This document shows, one piece after another, positions 50,641 through 61,983 of a stretch of 64,000 nucleotides of DNA. Both the position numbers and the translations under genes were made by a program. The DNA is from Albula goreensis (taxonomy: Eukaryota > Chordata > Actinopteri > Albuliformes > Albulidae): contig CM040743.1 in NCBI GenBank assembly GCA_022829145.1, forward strand, positions 7,133,646-7,197,645, in the 5' to 3' direction. Positions within the stretch are counted from its first letter, which is position 1. Every line of letters begins with the position of its first letter. The notes below the pieces were generated by a model. The model did no database searches. It saw nothing but the letters and a program-made list of their open reading frames with translations, and had not been told where the DNA came from.

Positions 50641-51299
50641 TGTGGTCCAGGCTAGTATTAGACAAGCAGGAAGAAAATTTGAATGAGAGGGTCATCATGG
50701 ATCATTTTTGGCCTCACAGGAAAATTATCGGGCCAGTTTGGACACATTTGGCGGCAGCGCATAATTGGATCAGTGCCAATTTTCAGGCCGCTCTCGCTCT
50801 GGGAAGTTTCACACCGCAGAGTGTAATCTGTGTGACGAGAGAGAGTGTGCTGTCGCTGTGAGGACCCCCCCTCTCCACAGCAGTCAGAGCGTAGCCCACC
50901 CCCGTCAAGGCTTACAGTGAATGGGACCTTACCCTGAACCTGCCAAAGGCATTACAGTCTGCTAAGAGTATCTGAGATGGAAACCTTTATAGTCACACGT
51001 ATGACACTGTGCTCTCTTCATGACTGAAAATTAGGTTTAGTGAAATATATCTGTTCATGAATGGACTCACAACACTTAAGGAAACCAAGTATGTTGAAAT
51101 ACATACAAAATATATCAGGATCTGAATGGATTTTTTGAGCTCTTAACAGTGAACAGTACATGAGAAACCATTCAAAGAACTGGCAATGCATATATATGGA
51201 AAATATATTGACATATATTTCACAGCAATGTTTTATGAACATTTGTGTTTTATAGCTATGTCCCTTTTTTAAAAAAAGAGCATATACCTGAAACACCTG

Positions 51300-51520
51300 A
51301 AAACTGTAGCTGCTGTATTTCCTCCGAGGGGTCCACGGCCAACAGTGTGCTTCAGTAAAGGCGCGTCTCAGTTTGGCGCTGTGGCGTTGGAGCGCCTTGC
51401 AGGGACGGTCTTTGGCTGACCCGCAGGGTCGCCTGTTCTCCCCCCACTCTGCAGCAGTAATACGGCTTTCTTTCTGCTGACACGAGGAGCGCTCTGCAGG
51501 CCGTGCGGGCTTTAGCACTG
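51300..51520. other. CpG-enriched stretch with small hairpin
   Basis: GC-rich patch in AT-rich intron with inverted repeat GGCGCT / AGCGCC (51375-51380 and 51391-51396, 10-nt loop). It lies in the first third of the window's longest open frame (166 codons, minus strand), which I do not recognise. No splice or promoter context. Confidence 0.25.
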
Positions 51521-53090
51521 AAAGGCCAAGGTTAAAGACCTATTTAAAACCCACCGCTCTGCAAGGGATGAGCGCTGCAGTTTTTAAACGCTCATCGTGA
51601 AGCCTGAGCCCAGGCCTACAGTTCTTCTGCAGTCTGGTCCCTGTAGTAGCCTGTTCACCTCTCCGCTCAGTCAGCTGTGCTCTCAGTCGCAGTATTTCAG
51701 ATGCATGTAGTTTGGGTCCCAGGCTATAAATCCACCACAAATTGCTTGATTTCATCCCTCCACTGCTTGCCTACCCTTTTTGGCAGTGCAGTCATTGAAA
51801 CGTGTCTCACTTAAGATGAGAATAGTGTCCTTTTTCTGTATTAATTCACTCGTACAGAGGCATTTCCCTTGGAATTCAAAGGACACACTTGTTTTTGTTT
51901 TTGTTTTGTTATGAAACACTGTAAGATACCAGTTTCTTTGCTTGAATGTGTGAGGTCCTAGTTTTTGTTGATGAACAAAAATGTTCATGTTGTCCTTTTT
52001 TTGTGCACATTTTTCTCTGTGTATGCTGTAATGTTAAAGTCTATGTGCACGTATGTAAGGGAATCTACTCTCCCATGCATGGCGCCTTCAAAGGTGATCA
52101 CAGGGCTGTAGGCCTCTTTGTGAGCCATGGGTACTTCTGTTTTTCAAACAAACCGCCGCAAACTCCGAGCTCTTCATTCATTTCCGTAGCTCAGGATAAT
52201 AACTAGTGTACGCACTACCGCCACAGCGGTGCTGTTCCAAAATAAATCACCTCTCCTGAAAAAGCAATGACTTCAAATTACTGGATGTAACCAAACCCGA
52301 AATGGCTGGCATAGGGACCGGAGGCAGCCTGAGCCCATAGTTAGTTTTCAGGGAAAATGACAGTCTTATTACCGGGAGTTAATCAATGTCAATTCTCTTT
52401 ACTAAATTATGAGTACAGTATAGGAGGTAATGGCCTCAGCTAAATTGCTTGTCATTTTGAATATAATAGTCCCAAATATGACTGCATAGCGCTTGGCTAT
52501 GTCTGTTTGCATTCTAATTAGACTGTGTTCACCCAAAACTAATTGATATACTGTGAATTAGCTTTTACTCCTTAAACTGTCTGTGCTGAATTGAGCCCTG
52601 CTAATGTGATTGTTTTTCCCTGTGTGTCACAAAAAGGCACCACTAAGGGAGAAGGCGATTTCATTTGATAAAGAATATCTGAAAAACAGGTTATGAGTCT
52701 GACAGTTTTTCATAGTTTCAAATCATACATGGAAACTGATGCAGTAGTGATTGGAGATTCAGTGATGTGGGCCGCAAGCTCCCCATAATTTCTGTGGCTA
52801 CTATACCACAGATCAAGTGTTAAATTGATAGTAAAAAAGGGTACACGGCTGGGCTGCGCAGACGTTGCAGTCGTCATTTTGGAATGAGATTTGACCTTTA
52901 GTCCTTTTAGCTTGCTGCAGTGACTTTAGTCCATTCAGGCTGGTGCAGAGACTTACAACTTCAGTCCTTTCAGCTTGGGACTTTCATCTTTAGTCCTTTC
53001 GTGCCTAGGTGCTGGGACTTTGGATGTTTTTAAGAATTCCCACCATACCCAGAGTCGGCCTCACACGTGCTTGTGTTTGTGTGTTTCCAG

Positions 53091-53238
53091 TCTTACATGG
53101 AGGACCACCTGAAGAACAAGAACCGGCTGGAGAAAGAGTGGGAGGCTCTGTGCGCTTACCAGGCCGAGCCCAACGCATGCACCATCGCCCAGAGAGACGG
53201 CAACGCCAAGAAGAACCGCTCCAACACCGTGCTCGTGT
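53091..53238 (+). CDS. ptprn2: ptprn2 exon, start of PTP-like domain
   Basis: Exon of 49 codons plus one base (phase 0 in, 1 out), acceptor TGTGTTTCCAG and donor GTGT|GTAAGT, a strong site. It encodes [20 protein letters not shown], then [27 protein letters not shown] (in two parts) and LV. The [15 protein letters not shown] block is the N-terminal helix of the PTP fold in IA-2/phogrin. KKNRS corresponds to the KNRY phosphotyrosine-recognition loop of active PTPs, with the Tyr replaced by Ser; I recall the same change in mammalian phogrin. The split codon T|AT (Tyr) is completed in the next exon. Confidence 0.96.
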
Positions 53239-53289
53239 GTAAGTGAGGGCCAAAGACATGGGGCAGGACCAGACAACTGAACTTAGTCT

Positions 53290-53500
53290 CTTTAGATTAG
53301 ACTTTCATCCGTTTAAGGGCCTATACTATTCTATTCTAAAATGAAAATAACACGATCCAAGGACATGTTTGTTTTTCTAAAATAAAATAAGACATATTAA
53401 AATAAAATAATGTTTAATAGTAGTGTGTGTTTGATGAAACTGCACATGCTCATTAAGGGTTCAGGTTCACGTGACTGGGTCCAGGCCATGTCCAGGGGTG
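53290..53500 (+). repeat. dispersed repeat family, copy 5
   Basis: GTTTAAGGGCCTATACTATT, CTATTCTAAAATGAAAATAA and GATCCAAGGACATGTTTG form the clearest version of the core, 52 bp after the 53091 exon. Confidence 0.5.
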
Positions 53501-53710
53501 CTCTTTAGAGGTGTTGTGTCTAAATCAGTTTTCATTTCTTTTTACTTTTTACTTTCTTGTGAGGAAGATAGAGGATGTTGTGTGGGAGGGGCTTTGAATA
53601 GCAATGAGGAATTTCAAACCAAGGAATTCATAAAGAAATGATTTTAGAAAAATGATGGTATTTCCACTCAAAAAAGTAGTCCTATGTAGCAAATCTATCT
53701 TCCATCTCCT

Positions 53711-53735
53711 GTGTGTGTGTGTGTGTGTGTGTGTG
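53711..53735. repeat. TG microsatellite
   Basis: Short (GT)n. Confidence 0.93.
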
Positions 53736-53844
53736 CAAGTCTTTGTCTTATATACAAATACATAAAACATTTGAGTGAGGAACATCTTAGACTTGTGTTC
53801 GCAGCGTTGTTGACGCCGGGGCATTCTCTGCATTTTTCTTTCAG

Positions 53845-53918
53845 ATGACCACTCCAGAATAACCCTGAAGTCTGAGAATAACCAAGGCAATTCAGACTAC
53901 ATCAATGCCAGTCCAATC
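53845..53918 (+). CDS. ptprn2: ptprn2 exon, DYINAS motif
   Basis: A 74-bp exon (phase 1 in, 0 out), acceptor TTTTTCTTTCAG and donor ATC|GTGAGT. After completing the Tyr codon it reads DHSRITLKSENNQGNSDYIN then ASPI. Y-D-H-S-R and D-Y-I-N-A-S are hallmark motifs of the PTP fold (beta-strand core next to the pTyr loop). The following exon continues with [17 protein letters not shown] short 606-bp intron separates it from the preceding exon. Confidence 0.96.
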
Positions 53919-55821
53919 GTGAGTATCCGCACGTAGAACCAGCGCAGTGCTTATTTCTCTGGGTACTCACCATTGTCACGCAGGGAAACCGGGCCAGCAT
54001 AACAGAAAAGTGGATTCATACTGTATTTTTCAAGGTAATAATTATTCATGGCACAAATGAGGCAGCTTTGTAAAGAAGGCGCTCGACCGTAACTCCTGTG
54101 GGCAATGAAAGAATATGTGACCTTAATGTTCTTTGGTTTTTGCTTTGTCTTTATGCTTTATTTTGTGTAGTAATCCTGTGAAGGGTTGGTTCTGGTTGAC
54201 CTTGAGAGCCGCACGATGAAGCAGGGCTAAATGGGTTTGAGTCATGGCTCATTCAGTGTCTGTTTCAACGCTCATCTTCGTCTGCTTGGTGACAATCGTA
54301 AATGGCGCAAACGAACATGAGCGTTTACGCACATACGTGCGCACAAACACATGCGCACACTTATGCACAAGTACAAATGCACATTCACACACTATGCAAG
54401 CAAACTTCAAACCCTCTATCGTTCATAATGACTATTTCTGGGAGTTTTGAAGCAGAGTCTCATGTCAGCACGCCACATCTATCGTTTTATGAAAAAGGGT
54501 AAATTAGGGTTGTCATGCACATCAGGTGAAGAAAAGCTGGAGTTTTTTAACAGTGGGTAAAAGCAAATATAGCTGATAACGTCACTGGGGCCTGCCAGAC
54601 AGGGATTCCATGAGAAGCAGAGGAAAAGGCGTTCAAAAGCAAATGTTCAAAATGCAAACATCTGACCAATCACCACAAAGAGCTGCATGCGGCTCACAGC
54701 TGGAGCTGGCAGCCTGGTCCAGGAGGCTAAAATAAAAGACACACAAACCCTTTACCGACAGAGAGGCGATTCTGTGTGTCTCCGTGTTCTGTAGGCAGCC
54801 TGTGTTTTTACTGTTGCAGCTATCAAAGTATAGCATTATGCTGCTGATCGCTTTATTTATTAGGAATCTAAAGCGAAATGTGAAAACTAAACCTATGTTA
54901 AAGGGTATACCTTTATTCTCTTGATAAAAATATTTTGTATTGCTGTCGGTACGGGTTGCATGTGGAAGACTGAGGCATGAAGAGCTGAAAATGATAACGC
55001 TTGTAGCACTCATGGGCTCTGATAAACGGGACGGAAAAGTTGTCTGTTTCCCTCAGTACAGGAGTGTGTTAGGGCCCGTCTGTGTTTGGAGCTTTGCTGG
55101 TTTCTGGTTAAATTGGGCCCCTTAGTTCCGCTGCTCAGTTAATTAGGCTGTGCATATAACTTTCACATGCGGTCATAATTGTGGCATGAAACACATATTG
55201 ACAGTAATGAAACATATACTCACAGACATATGTGTAACATAACAGTGAGGGCTGTGGTCATGAAACCGTCTTGACCTCAGAACTGATTAGAACAGTATAC
55301 TGCTGTCTGTGCTGTTATAGCTGCGTGGTTTGATGGAGAAAATGGTCATGTGTCCAAGAAATACTCAGCGGCGAAGGCGGCGGAAGGATGGGTCAATCAG
55401 CCAATCATGGCGCTGCGGCTTTCTCTGGTCCCGTGGTGCTGCGCTGACTGGCGTCTCAACTGGAGCACAGAGAGCGAAAAAAAAAAAAAAAAAATTATTA
55501 TTCCCTGCATATCCACTGTCTCTCCACACACAGACATTAGAGAGAAGTGAAGCAGTCTTAGAGAATATTATTATCATTTTTTCTTTTCTTTTTTTTGTGG
55601 TAAGAGGGAAGAAACAAAGGAGCGGTAGCGTCTGTCCCGCCCGGTAACAGCAGACGCACGCAGACAATGCGGCGGTAACATAATCGCCCAAGAGCGGCAG
55701 GAGAGAGGCCTGGTAATTACAGCACATGCAGGCTCTGGCTGTGCGGAACCAAACAGCGATAATTACGTCTGTCACATTTCGCGCTTAGTCCTCGTTACGT
55801 CTCCAGGAAAAGAGGGAGGAA

Positions 55822-55824
<3 letters not shown>

Positions 55825-55854
<30 letters not shown>
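55825..55854. repeat. CA microsatellite
   Basis: Short (CA)n. Confidence 0.93.
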
Positions 55855-55857
<3 letters not shown>

Positions 55858-56119
55858 AACACACAGAAATCATGCCACAAGTAAACAATGCGTAATATTT
55901 TTCTGGCGGGCGAGAGGCAGGGATCTGGTTGGGGGTGGTCTGATTGGACGAGGGCGTCCAGCTACCATGGAGCATATAGATTCCGTCACAGCAGTACTGA
56001 GTTTAGCCACATATGCCAGGGACCATTCACCTCTGGGAGACTAGCGCTCATTCCAAAGGAGCTTAGACAAGACACCCGCCCCCCAGCCACCCTCACCAAC
56101 CACCCGCCTGTCCCCCTCA

Positions 56120-56435
56120 TTCACTACTCCTCTCTCCCTCCCTCACTCACGCTCTCTCTCTCTCCCTCTCCGCTGGCTCTCTCAAATATTCTGCCACAGA
56201 ACATTATCATTTTACAGTAAGATGGCGTGCTAATTTTCTTTAGTCTTTGCGTAAGTTTCCCTAGAAATGATACAGTTTTGTTTTTGTTGTGTTTTAATTT
56301 GGTTGACTCTAATTAGTTGTTTTTTCTACAACCTCCTCCCTTTCTTGCTCCATCTCTTTCTCTCTCTCTCTCTCCCCCCCTCTCTCTCTCTATCCCTCTT
56401 ACTCTCTCCCCCTCTCTCCCTCTCTCTCTGCTGTA
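56120..56435 (+). repeat. pyrimidine-rich region
   Basis: Two CT-rich stretches (56125-56180, 56345-56430) separated by mixed sequence. Confidence 0.8.
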
Positions 56436-57445
56436 ATGTTGGGCCTCCAGCACAGTGGAAAAGCACGTCTCCTCCCGCACAGCTGGGCTCTGGATGGGCG
56501 GGTGGAGGGGGGGTGGACAGGGGAGGAGGACGTGCTGAGATTCTTGTGCCCCCCAGCTTACCTACAGCAAAGAGAAAACAACACAGCCCTCTGTCCTTGT
56601 ATTATTCTAGCTTTGCTATTCTGGAAGTGAGCTGGGTGCGGGTACCTCATAACCGCGTGTTTGAAATGTGACATTGCCTTGAATTTAGCTGGGATCTACG
56701 GTCTTTCAGTGAAGCTAACGGCAATGGTCATTTCCCATCACTGCAGTCAGTCTGTACCAGATGTGTACTCGGTAAATACCTGTATGCATCATTCAGATAT
56801 GTGTATCGATATGTGTATAATAATTATATACACAAATAAATACATGATATAAAAACAAACAAAACATAAAGACCATGTATACAAAATCTATTTGTTTTCT
56901 GCTTTGATTTATGTGGTTTTAGTGATATTTTCCGGAAAATCTTTTGAAATATTTGCAGTGCATTTTACAAACTATTCTCAGATCTTGGATATGTTTGATT
57001 CTTACATTATGTATTTTTATGGCTGTATTATCATACCTAAGGTATGTATAGACATTAATCGATAGCGCTGTGATTTGATGATAATCTGATTGTAGTCAAT
57101 GCTTGTGAAGTTTTATGTGCGCATGCGTATGGGAAACGCACACAGCATACACGCTAATTGATATGTTAATTCTTTGATACTGCACACTTATTATTACAGT
57201 AATTACATTTTATGTTAAAGGTGTAATCTTCTGTGCGAGCTGGAACTAATTTAAACAGTTTATTATTTCAGTTCATAAAGGAAGAGCAGACTATTAAAAC
57301 CATTTCCATGTATGTGAGTCTTGGAATTATCTGTCTTTCCTATAAATTGCTCTGAGCTAAATTGGCCGCTCCTTTAATTGCACGTTCCATACAATTTACA
57401 TGAAAAGTGCTTTGGCTGTCAGTCACATATTGTTGTAGTTGGGCA

Positions 57446-57670
57446 CACGTTTTGGTACAGGGTTCATTTCAGTGTGTTTTTGTCCACGCTGGTGAATTGT
57501 AGTGTTTCAGGGGAGAGTTCATTTCGGTGTGTTTTTGTCCCATTTGGTGAAGTGTAGCATTTTGGTGCAGGGTTCATTTTTAGTGTGTTATTGATGAACG
57601 GTTTTAAAGTTTAGTTTTTTGGGGAAGGGTTCATCTCAGTGGGTTTTTTTCCAGGCTGGTGAAGTGTAGG
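57446..57670 (+). repeat. 55-57 bp tandem repeat
   Basis: Four diverged copies marked by GGTTCATTTCAGTGTGTTTT or variants at 57463, 57518, 57573 and 57630 (spacing 55, 55 and 57 bp). Each is followed by TTGTCC and GGTGAAGTGTAG-type segments. Confidence 0.88.
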
Positions 57671-58730
57671 CTTTCAAAAGCCGTTTGATAGCCAGTGTAC
57701 ACAGTACAAATGAAACATTGACTTGTCAAATAACTTGTCATTATTCATTGATTTGGCAGTCAGAATTTGTCCCTTTATAATCAAATGCATGGCATGTTTC
57801 TCAGAGACAGTTTTGTGATTTCAGTGATTACCACAATTAAAGGGGAAACTGTGTTTGCTTTGAATTAAATCAACACTCAAACTTCTTTGCAAACCGGAGG
57901 CAGGTATGATTGAGCCCTAGCCATCAACTGCTGAGCAGTATATCCACCAGCTGTGAGTTATCTGGAAAAACAGTGTACTGAGCATTGGGATACTTCATTT
58001 GTAATATCTCTCTTTATGTAACTGTCTCTGTGATTGATTATGGGTCGCTACATTTCACTTAGAATCTCAGCCATAATCTATACAGTAGAAACAAGCTGTT
58101 TTTTGCTTTCTCTTGTGCTGAGGTTAAAGGTTACATGTATAATGTCCATCATAATCAAAGCCTGTGATTAAAATAAGACAATACATACACAATTTATCAT
58201 CATGGGTAGTGTCACTGACATGGTTTATGTATCTGTAAACATTTAATTAAATCTAAAGCTAGAGATCTGCTTATTATGAAATACATTATGCAATCTTTCA
58301 TAACGTTGAATTTCATTATATATTCAGGGACTTGAATGTCCAGAAATGTTTAGCTAATTAGCCAATGGACTTTTACTGGATCTGATCAATCAAGTGAGGG
58401 TCAGCACGGAATGTTGAAGTTGGATGCCTGAAACGATGAAGTACCCCATTCAATCACTTACATCATCAAATCTGCTGGCACCACTCAGAATGATGGAAAC
58501 GCAGAAAAGAAAAGTTGCCTTTGCTACCCAGGTGCCCCGTGAGAGTGTCTTGGGTTGAGACTGAGTGAGCAGCCATTTAAAATTGGAATCAGAAATAAAT
58601 TCTTCTCTATTATTTAATATTAATATTGAGACTTGTAGAAAAGTTTTTTGCATATGCTGTCATTGGTCACCAGCTCACTGACTTTTGTGACTGTGTTCTG
58701 ATCACACTGTTTCTTTCCTCTGTCTCCCAG

Positions 58731-58808
58731 ATGGACCATGACCCCCGCAGCCCCGCCTACATCGCCACCCAGGGCCCGCTGCCCTCCACTGTTGCCGACT
58801 TCTGGCAG
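58731..58808 (+). CDS. ptprn2: ptprn2 exon, AYIATQGP motif
   Basis: A 78-bp phase 0-0 exon, acceptor CTCTGTCTCCCAG and donor CAG|GTAACG. It encodes [20 protein letters not shown] and [14 protein letters not shown]....DFWQMVW is a classical PTP core motif shared by all members of the superfamily. Residue order and exon phase place it between the DYINASPI exon (53845) and the MVWENG exon (61024). Codon third positions are nearly all G or C. Confidence 0.97.
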
Positions 58809-61023
58809 GTAACGAACAGAGACCGGTTGTGCTCATAGAAGAGTGCGGAGGAAAACCCCCACACATCTTCATCGCATAAATTGGTCAAATTAATTTGGCA
58901 AGCATTGTTTCCCAAAGGTGATCTTAGTTATCCTGTGGAATTGAACAATTAACTCGTGTTTTGTGCAGGTTGGGTGTCTTTGAAGGGGGGATCTATAATG
59001 TTTATGAGTTCCTTCAGCCTGCTGTGTTTGATACACTAGCGGTTTATTTAGTCTCCAGTGCTGGGTCCTCAGGCACGTGAGTTAGCATATTCGGTAGGAT
59101 TAGACAATAGGGCTGATAAATATGTGGCTAAATGTGTAGATGAATAAATTAGGGATACTCTGTCAATGTTGGATGTATAGACCTGTATATGCGGACAACT
59201 GATGAGGCGTGTAAAGGTATAAAAATGTGATCACCTTTACCTGATGAAGACCTGAGGGCCAAAACGTTCTGTTCATGGGTAGGGTTACATAAATCCACTT
59301 GGAGCATAATATCAATGTCTTATATCCTGTTTTTTGAGCTTGCAACGTTCATTTGTGTCATGAACCACGTACAGAAAGTTGATGGAATGTGTGTGACTTT
59401 GTGAAACTAGCTTTGTTGTAACCTTGGGCCTACACTCAAATTCTGCCCACACTGAACGTTGTCATTATAACAGCATGCTATAAAGAAGGTCTCATGCATC
59501 GTTCTCTATGTTTGCTCATCATCCAATCCTGTGCTGAAGGTCCATGCCTAGTGCCTAAGCCCCTCCCCGCTCACTGCTGATTGGTGGTTTCACTCTGTCG
59601 GCATGGCGATCACCTCTGTGCTCAGCCCTCCCTTTCGCTCTCTAGTTTCTTCTCTCTCATGCTGTGGAGGTCGCCCGTGGCTGAGGCCAAACAAGCTTTC
59701 AAATACAGATTTATATTTTACAACCATCCCAACTTGCAGTACACAGTTCAGTGAATCTAATTAGTGTCTGCCTGTTTTGAAATATTGCACAAAAGTATTT
59801 TACCTCCGTGTTTAACATTGTAGTTATTGGCTATAAATTTATAAGAAATATATGAGGTACTGCTGAGTATGAAGGCTGGAGCCAATAATTGTTAGAGCCG
59901 TTTTTTTTCATTTGCTGATAAAATACAGCATTTACTTTGGGTTTAAAACCAAATGAAAATGTAGTTAGGAATGACTGGAGAACAAAGAGTAAATACAGCA
60001 CTGAGTAAGCAGATATGAACTTGAAAGTTCACCAAAAAAAAGGAAAATTCGAGATGTTATTAAACAGCATTTTGTCTGCCCTGTTTCATTTGGTAAAAGC
60101 AGCACAGGGTCTAATGTATCACTTCTGATTTTTTTATCGAGTCATTCTCGCTATGTTTGCATGCTGTGATGCACCCACTGGGTTGGATCTCAGAAATTAG
60201 TTTATAGTCACTGCCACTGTATTTTATTGCTTGCATAATGTCCATATTTTTTCTCATTTTAATAATGACTTCAGCAGGCTCTTAGATGCTTCGAAAGCAC
60301 ATTAAATTGTTAATAAGATGAAATGAACCCATAGAGCAAGGCCGTTTTACATGCAAAGATTGTGGAGTGATTTTTTTTTAATAAATGTGAAATTTCTTGA
60401 GTCTTTAAACTTCAAATGTACAAAGGATGAGAACCATATGCATGATATATGGGTGTGGAGCGAAGCCTGGTCTTATACGTTTGCATGCACGGTCAGACAA
60501 TATGAAACTGAACCAAAGATGAAGCCTTTAATTAGGCGGGCTGTGAAAACCCAACCGTGTCAGCGTTTTGAGGTCCATAATGTCTGCTCAGGAGAAAAAT
60601 AATCTACTTATGGAAGGGTTGTCCTCTCCCCAGAGCATCGTATGGAACTCCTGCCCGAATTTCAAACGTCACAGCACGGCGTATTTGAGTCATTGCTCAT
60701 TGTGAAGGGCCTAAATCTGGGCTGGGATTGCTCTGTGAGGATATGAAAGAAAGACACACGCCATGAACAGCCTTATTTAGGAGCTGAATAGGGAGGAAAA
60801 GGCGGGATTTCTGGGATTCTTTGGAAAGTAATGCGTGTCAATCAAATGTTGATTTTCAGCCATGTTCTCATTGAAAGAAGAAGGCATTGGCCATCAGAAC
60901 AGCAAACATGATTGGGGGGCGGGGTGGGTGCGTTCTCTGCATGTCATGTGGTAATTACCCGGTCACCGTGCAACCCCGGCCTTCTGATCACCTCTCCTCT
61001 CCCCCCCCTCCCCCCCCATCCAG
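58809..61023 (+). other. ptprn2: ptprn2 intron (2.2 kb)
   Basis: Donor GTAACG, acceptor preceded by a C-tract (61001-61023). It includes the hammerhead-like repeat fragment at 59205-59335. An inverted CCAAT (ATTGG) lies in a mildly GC-rich patch near 59.55-59.65 kb, with no clear promoter. The rest is unremarkable. Confidence 0.88.
59205..59335 (+). mobile_element. retroelement fragment with hammerhead-like motif
   Basis: A perfect 8-bp hairpin GTAAAGGT / ACCTTTAC (59211-59218 and 59233-59240) is followed directly by CTGATGA (59241), a small second stem GACC-TGAG-GGCC, and then AAAACGTT. This is the order stem I, CUGAUGA, stem II, GAAA, stem III of a hammerhead ribozyme, with G12 changed to A. 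Such motifs occur in Penelope-like retroelements. The downstream ATAAATCCACTTGGAGCATA continues as in fish repeats of this type. A decayed fragment. Confidence 0.45.
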
Positions 61024-61143
61024 ATGGTGTGGGAGAACGGTTGCGTGGTCATTGTGATGTTGACGCCCCTCACGGAGAACGGAGTGAAGCAGAGCTACCA
61101 TTACTGGCCGGACGAGGGGTCCAACCTCTACCACATTTATGAG
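61024..61143 (+). CDS. ptprn2: ptprn2 exon, VIVMLTPL core strand
   Basis: A 120-bp phase 0-0 exon of 40 codons, with a C-rich acceptor ending CCCCCCCATCCAG and donor GAG|GTGAGC. It reads [20 protein letters not shown], then [20 protein letters not shown]. The [13 protein letters not shown] strand and YWPDEGS are PTP-domain landmarks. This YWPDEG is not the catalytic WPD loop, which is in the next exon. The Q-C of many PTPs (KQCDRYWP or RQCYHYWP) is Q-S here (VKQSYHYWP). Confidence 0.97.
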
Positions 61144-61816
61144 GTGAGCACTGAGGGCCCGCGGGGGGAGAGAGGCCTCATGGACTCAGTGAACTACTCA
61201 TCGGCCACTGATGGGTCTGTAAGGCGTCAGGAAACAGGGCATCCAATATTCTCTCTTTCTGAAGAATGAATGAAATTAATTCATAAAAATGAACGGTGAT
61301 TATGAGTCTGCTTGTTCAGTAGGAGTTTTTGTTTCTAGTTTTGTTAGCAAATAAGTTAGCGTATGTACAGTATGACTGTGTCCCAGAATGTGTCTTTTAG
61401 GGTTTTTTTTGTGAATGTTGTTAGTGACAGGAGTCTACAGAGCACGATGAGTTACACCAAGACTTACACTGAGTTACAGTCTGCAGCTGATGTGGGTCAT
61501 TTTCTGATGTTTCAAATCGTGTATCATGTGCTAAAGGCTTTAATAAGATTGGCCCAGAGTGTCTTTAGGGCATATGGTATTCTGTTTTAAAATGCAAAGA
61601 ATCCGTTCCAAAGGACATGATTTCTTATCTCCAATAAAAGCTAAAACACTCAGAGACCGTTCTGTTGTAATGTAATGTCTGCTTTGATTCCGTTGCGTGT
61701 GCCCCTGAAGACACATTTGATTGAATGTAGCCCATATTCTTTTGCGGAGCCGCGTTTGGAAGGTAAAAGTGGTGCGCTAATGTGATAGACTGTGACCGGG
61801 GTCCGTCCTGCTGCAG
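61144..61816 (+). other. ptprn2: ptprn2 intron (673 bp)
   Basis: Donor GTGAGC, acceptor CTGCTGCAG. Most of its second half (61560-61740) is a copy of the dispersed repeat family. Confidence 0.92.
61560..61740 (+). repeat. dispersed repeat family, copy 6
   Basis: TCTTTAGGGCATATGGTATT, CTGTTTTAAAATGCAAAGAA, CCGTTCCAAAGGACATGATT and TGTAATGTAATGTCTGCTTT: the longest and best preserved copy, ending 77 bp before the 61817 exon. Confidence 0.5.
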
Positions 61817-61983
61817 GTGAACCTCGTGTCCGAGCACATTTGGTGTGAAGACTTCCTGGTGCGGAGCTTCTACCTGAAGAACATGCAGACCAACGAGACG
61901 CGCACGGTGACGCAGTTCCACTTCCTCACCTGGCTCAACCAGAACGTTCCGGAATCCAGCAGAATCCTCCTGGACTTCCGCAG
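61817..61983 (+). CDS. ptprn2: ptprn2 exon, WPD-loop position degenerate (WLN)
   Basis: A 167-bp exon, 55 codons plus AG (phase 0 in, 2 out), acceptor TCCTGCTGCAG and donor CGCAG|GTACAT. It begins [20 protein letters not shown] and ends [20 protein letters not shown] plus DFR(R). In active PTPs the segment after QFHF contains W-P-D, the loop carrying the general-acid Asp. Here it is W-L-N, so that Asp is absent. Human phogrin is recalled as W-Y-D and IA-2 as W-P-A. This supports a pseudophosphatase-like or specialised activity. The next exon, expected to start with the KVNKCYRGR region and carry the CSD-type P-loop, is not found before the window ends. Confidence 0.96.

Larger units (their letters stand above)
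45424..53090 (+). other. ptprn2: ptprn2 intron (7.7 kb)
   Basis: Starts with a CT-rich tract (45470-46010). It contains a (CT)n array (46217-46266), a hAT-like MITE (46697-46877), the RE1 site (48196-48216), a GA-rich block (48955-49105), a dispersed-repeat copy (49280-49395), a G-run cluster (50310-50640) and CpG-rich patches near 50.7-50.85 and 51.3-51.5 kb. Open frames in it do not resemble known proteins. Confidence 0.85.
53239..53844 (+). other. ptprn2: ptprn2 intron (606 bp)
   Basis: Short intron with strong ends (GTAAGT...TTTCAG). It holds a copy of the dispersed repeat family (53290-53500) and a 25-bp TG array (53711-53735). Confidence 0.92.
53919..58730 (+). other. ptprn2: ptprn2 intron (4.8 kb)
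   Basis: Donor GTGAGT, acceptor TCTCCCAG. Contains an A-run (55478-55494), a CA array (55825-55854), a pyrimidine-rich zone (56120-56435) and a 55-57 bp tandem repeat (57446-57670). The remainder is AT-rich without recognisable genes. Confidence 0.88.

Noticed and set aside
51018..51518. Longest open frame in the window (166 codons, minus strand)
   Set aside because: No recognisable domain, low-complexity aromatic-rich second half, inside a phogrin intron, no promoter or splice context. Probably chance.
59241..59268. Active hammerhead ribozyme
   Set aside because: G12 is replaced by A and no permitted cleavage nucleotide precedes stem I; at most a decayed relic.
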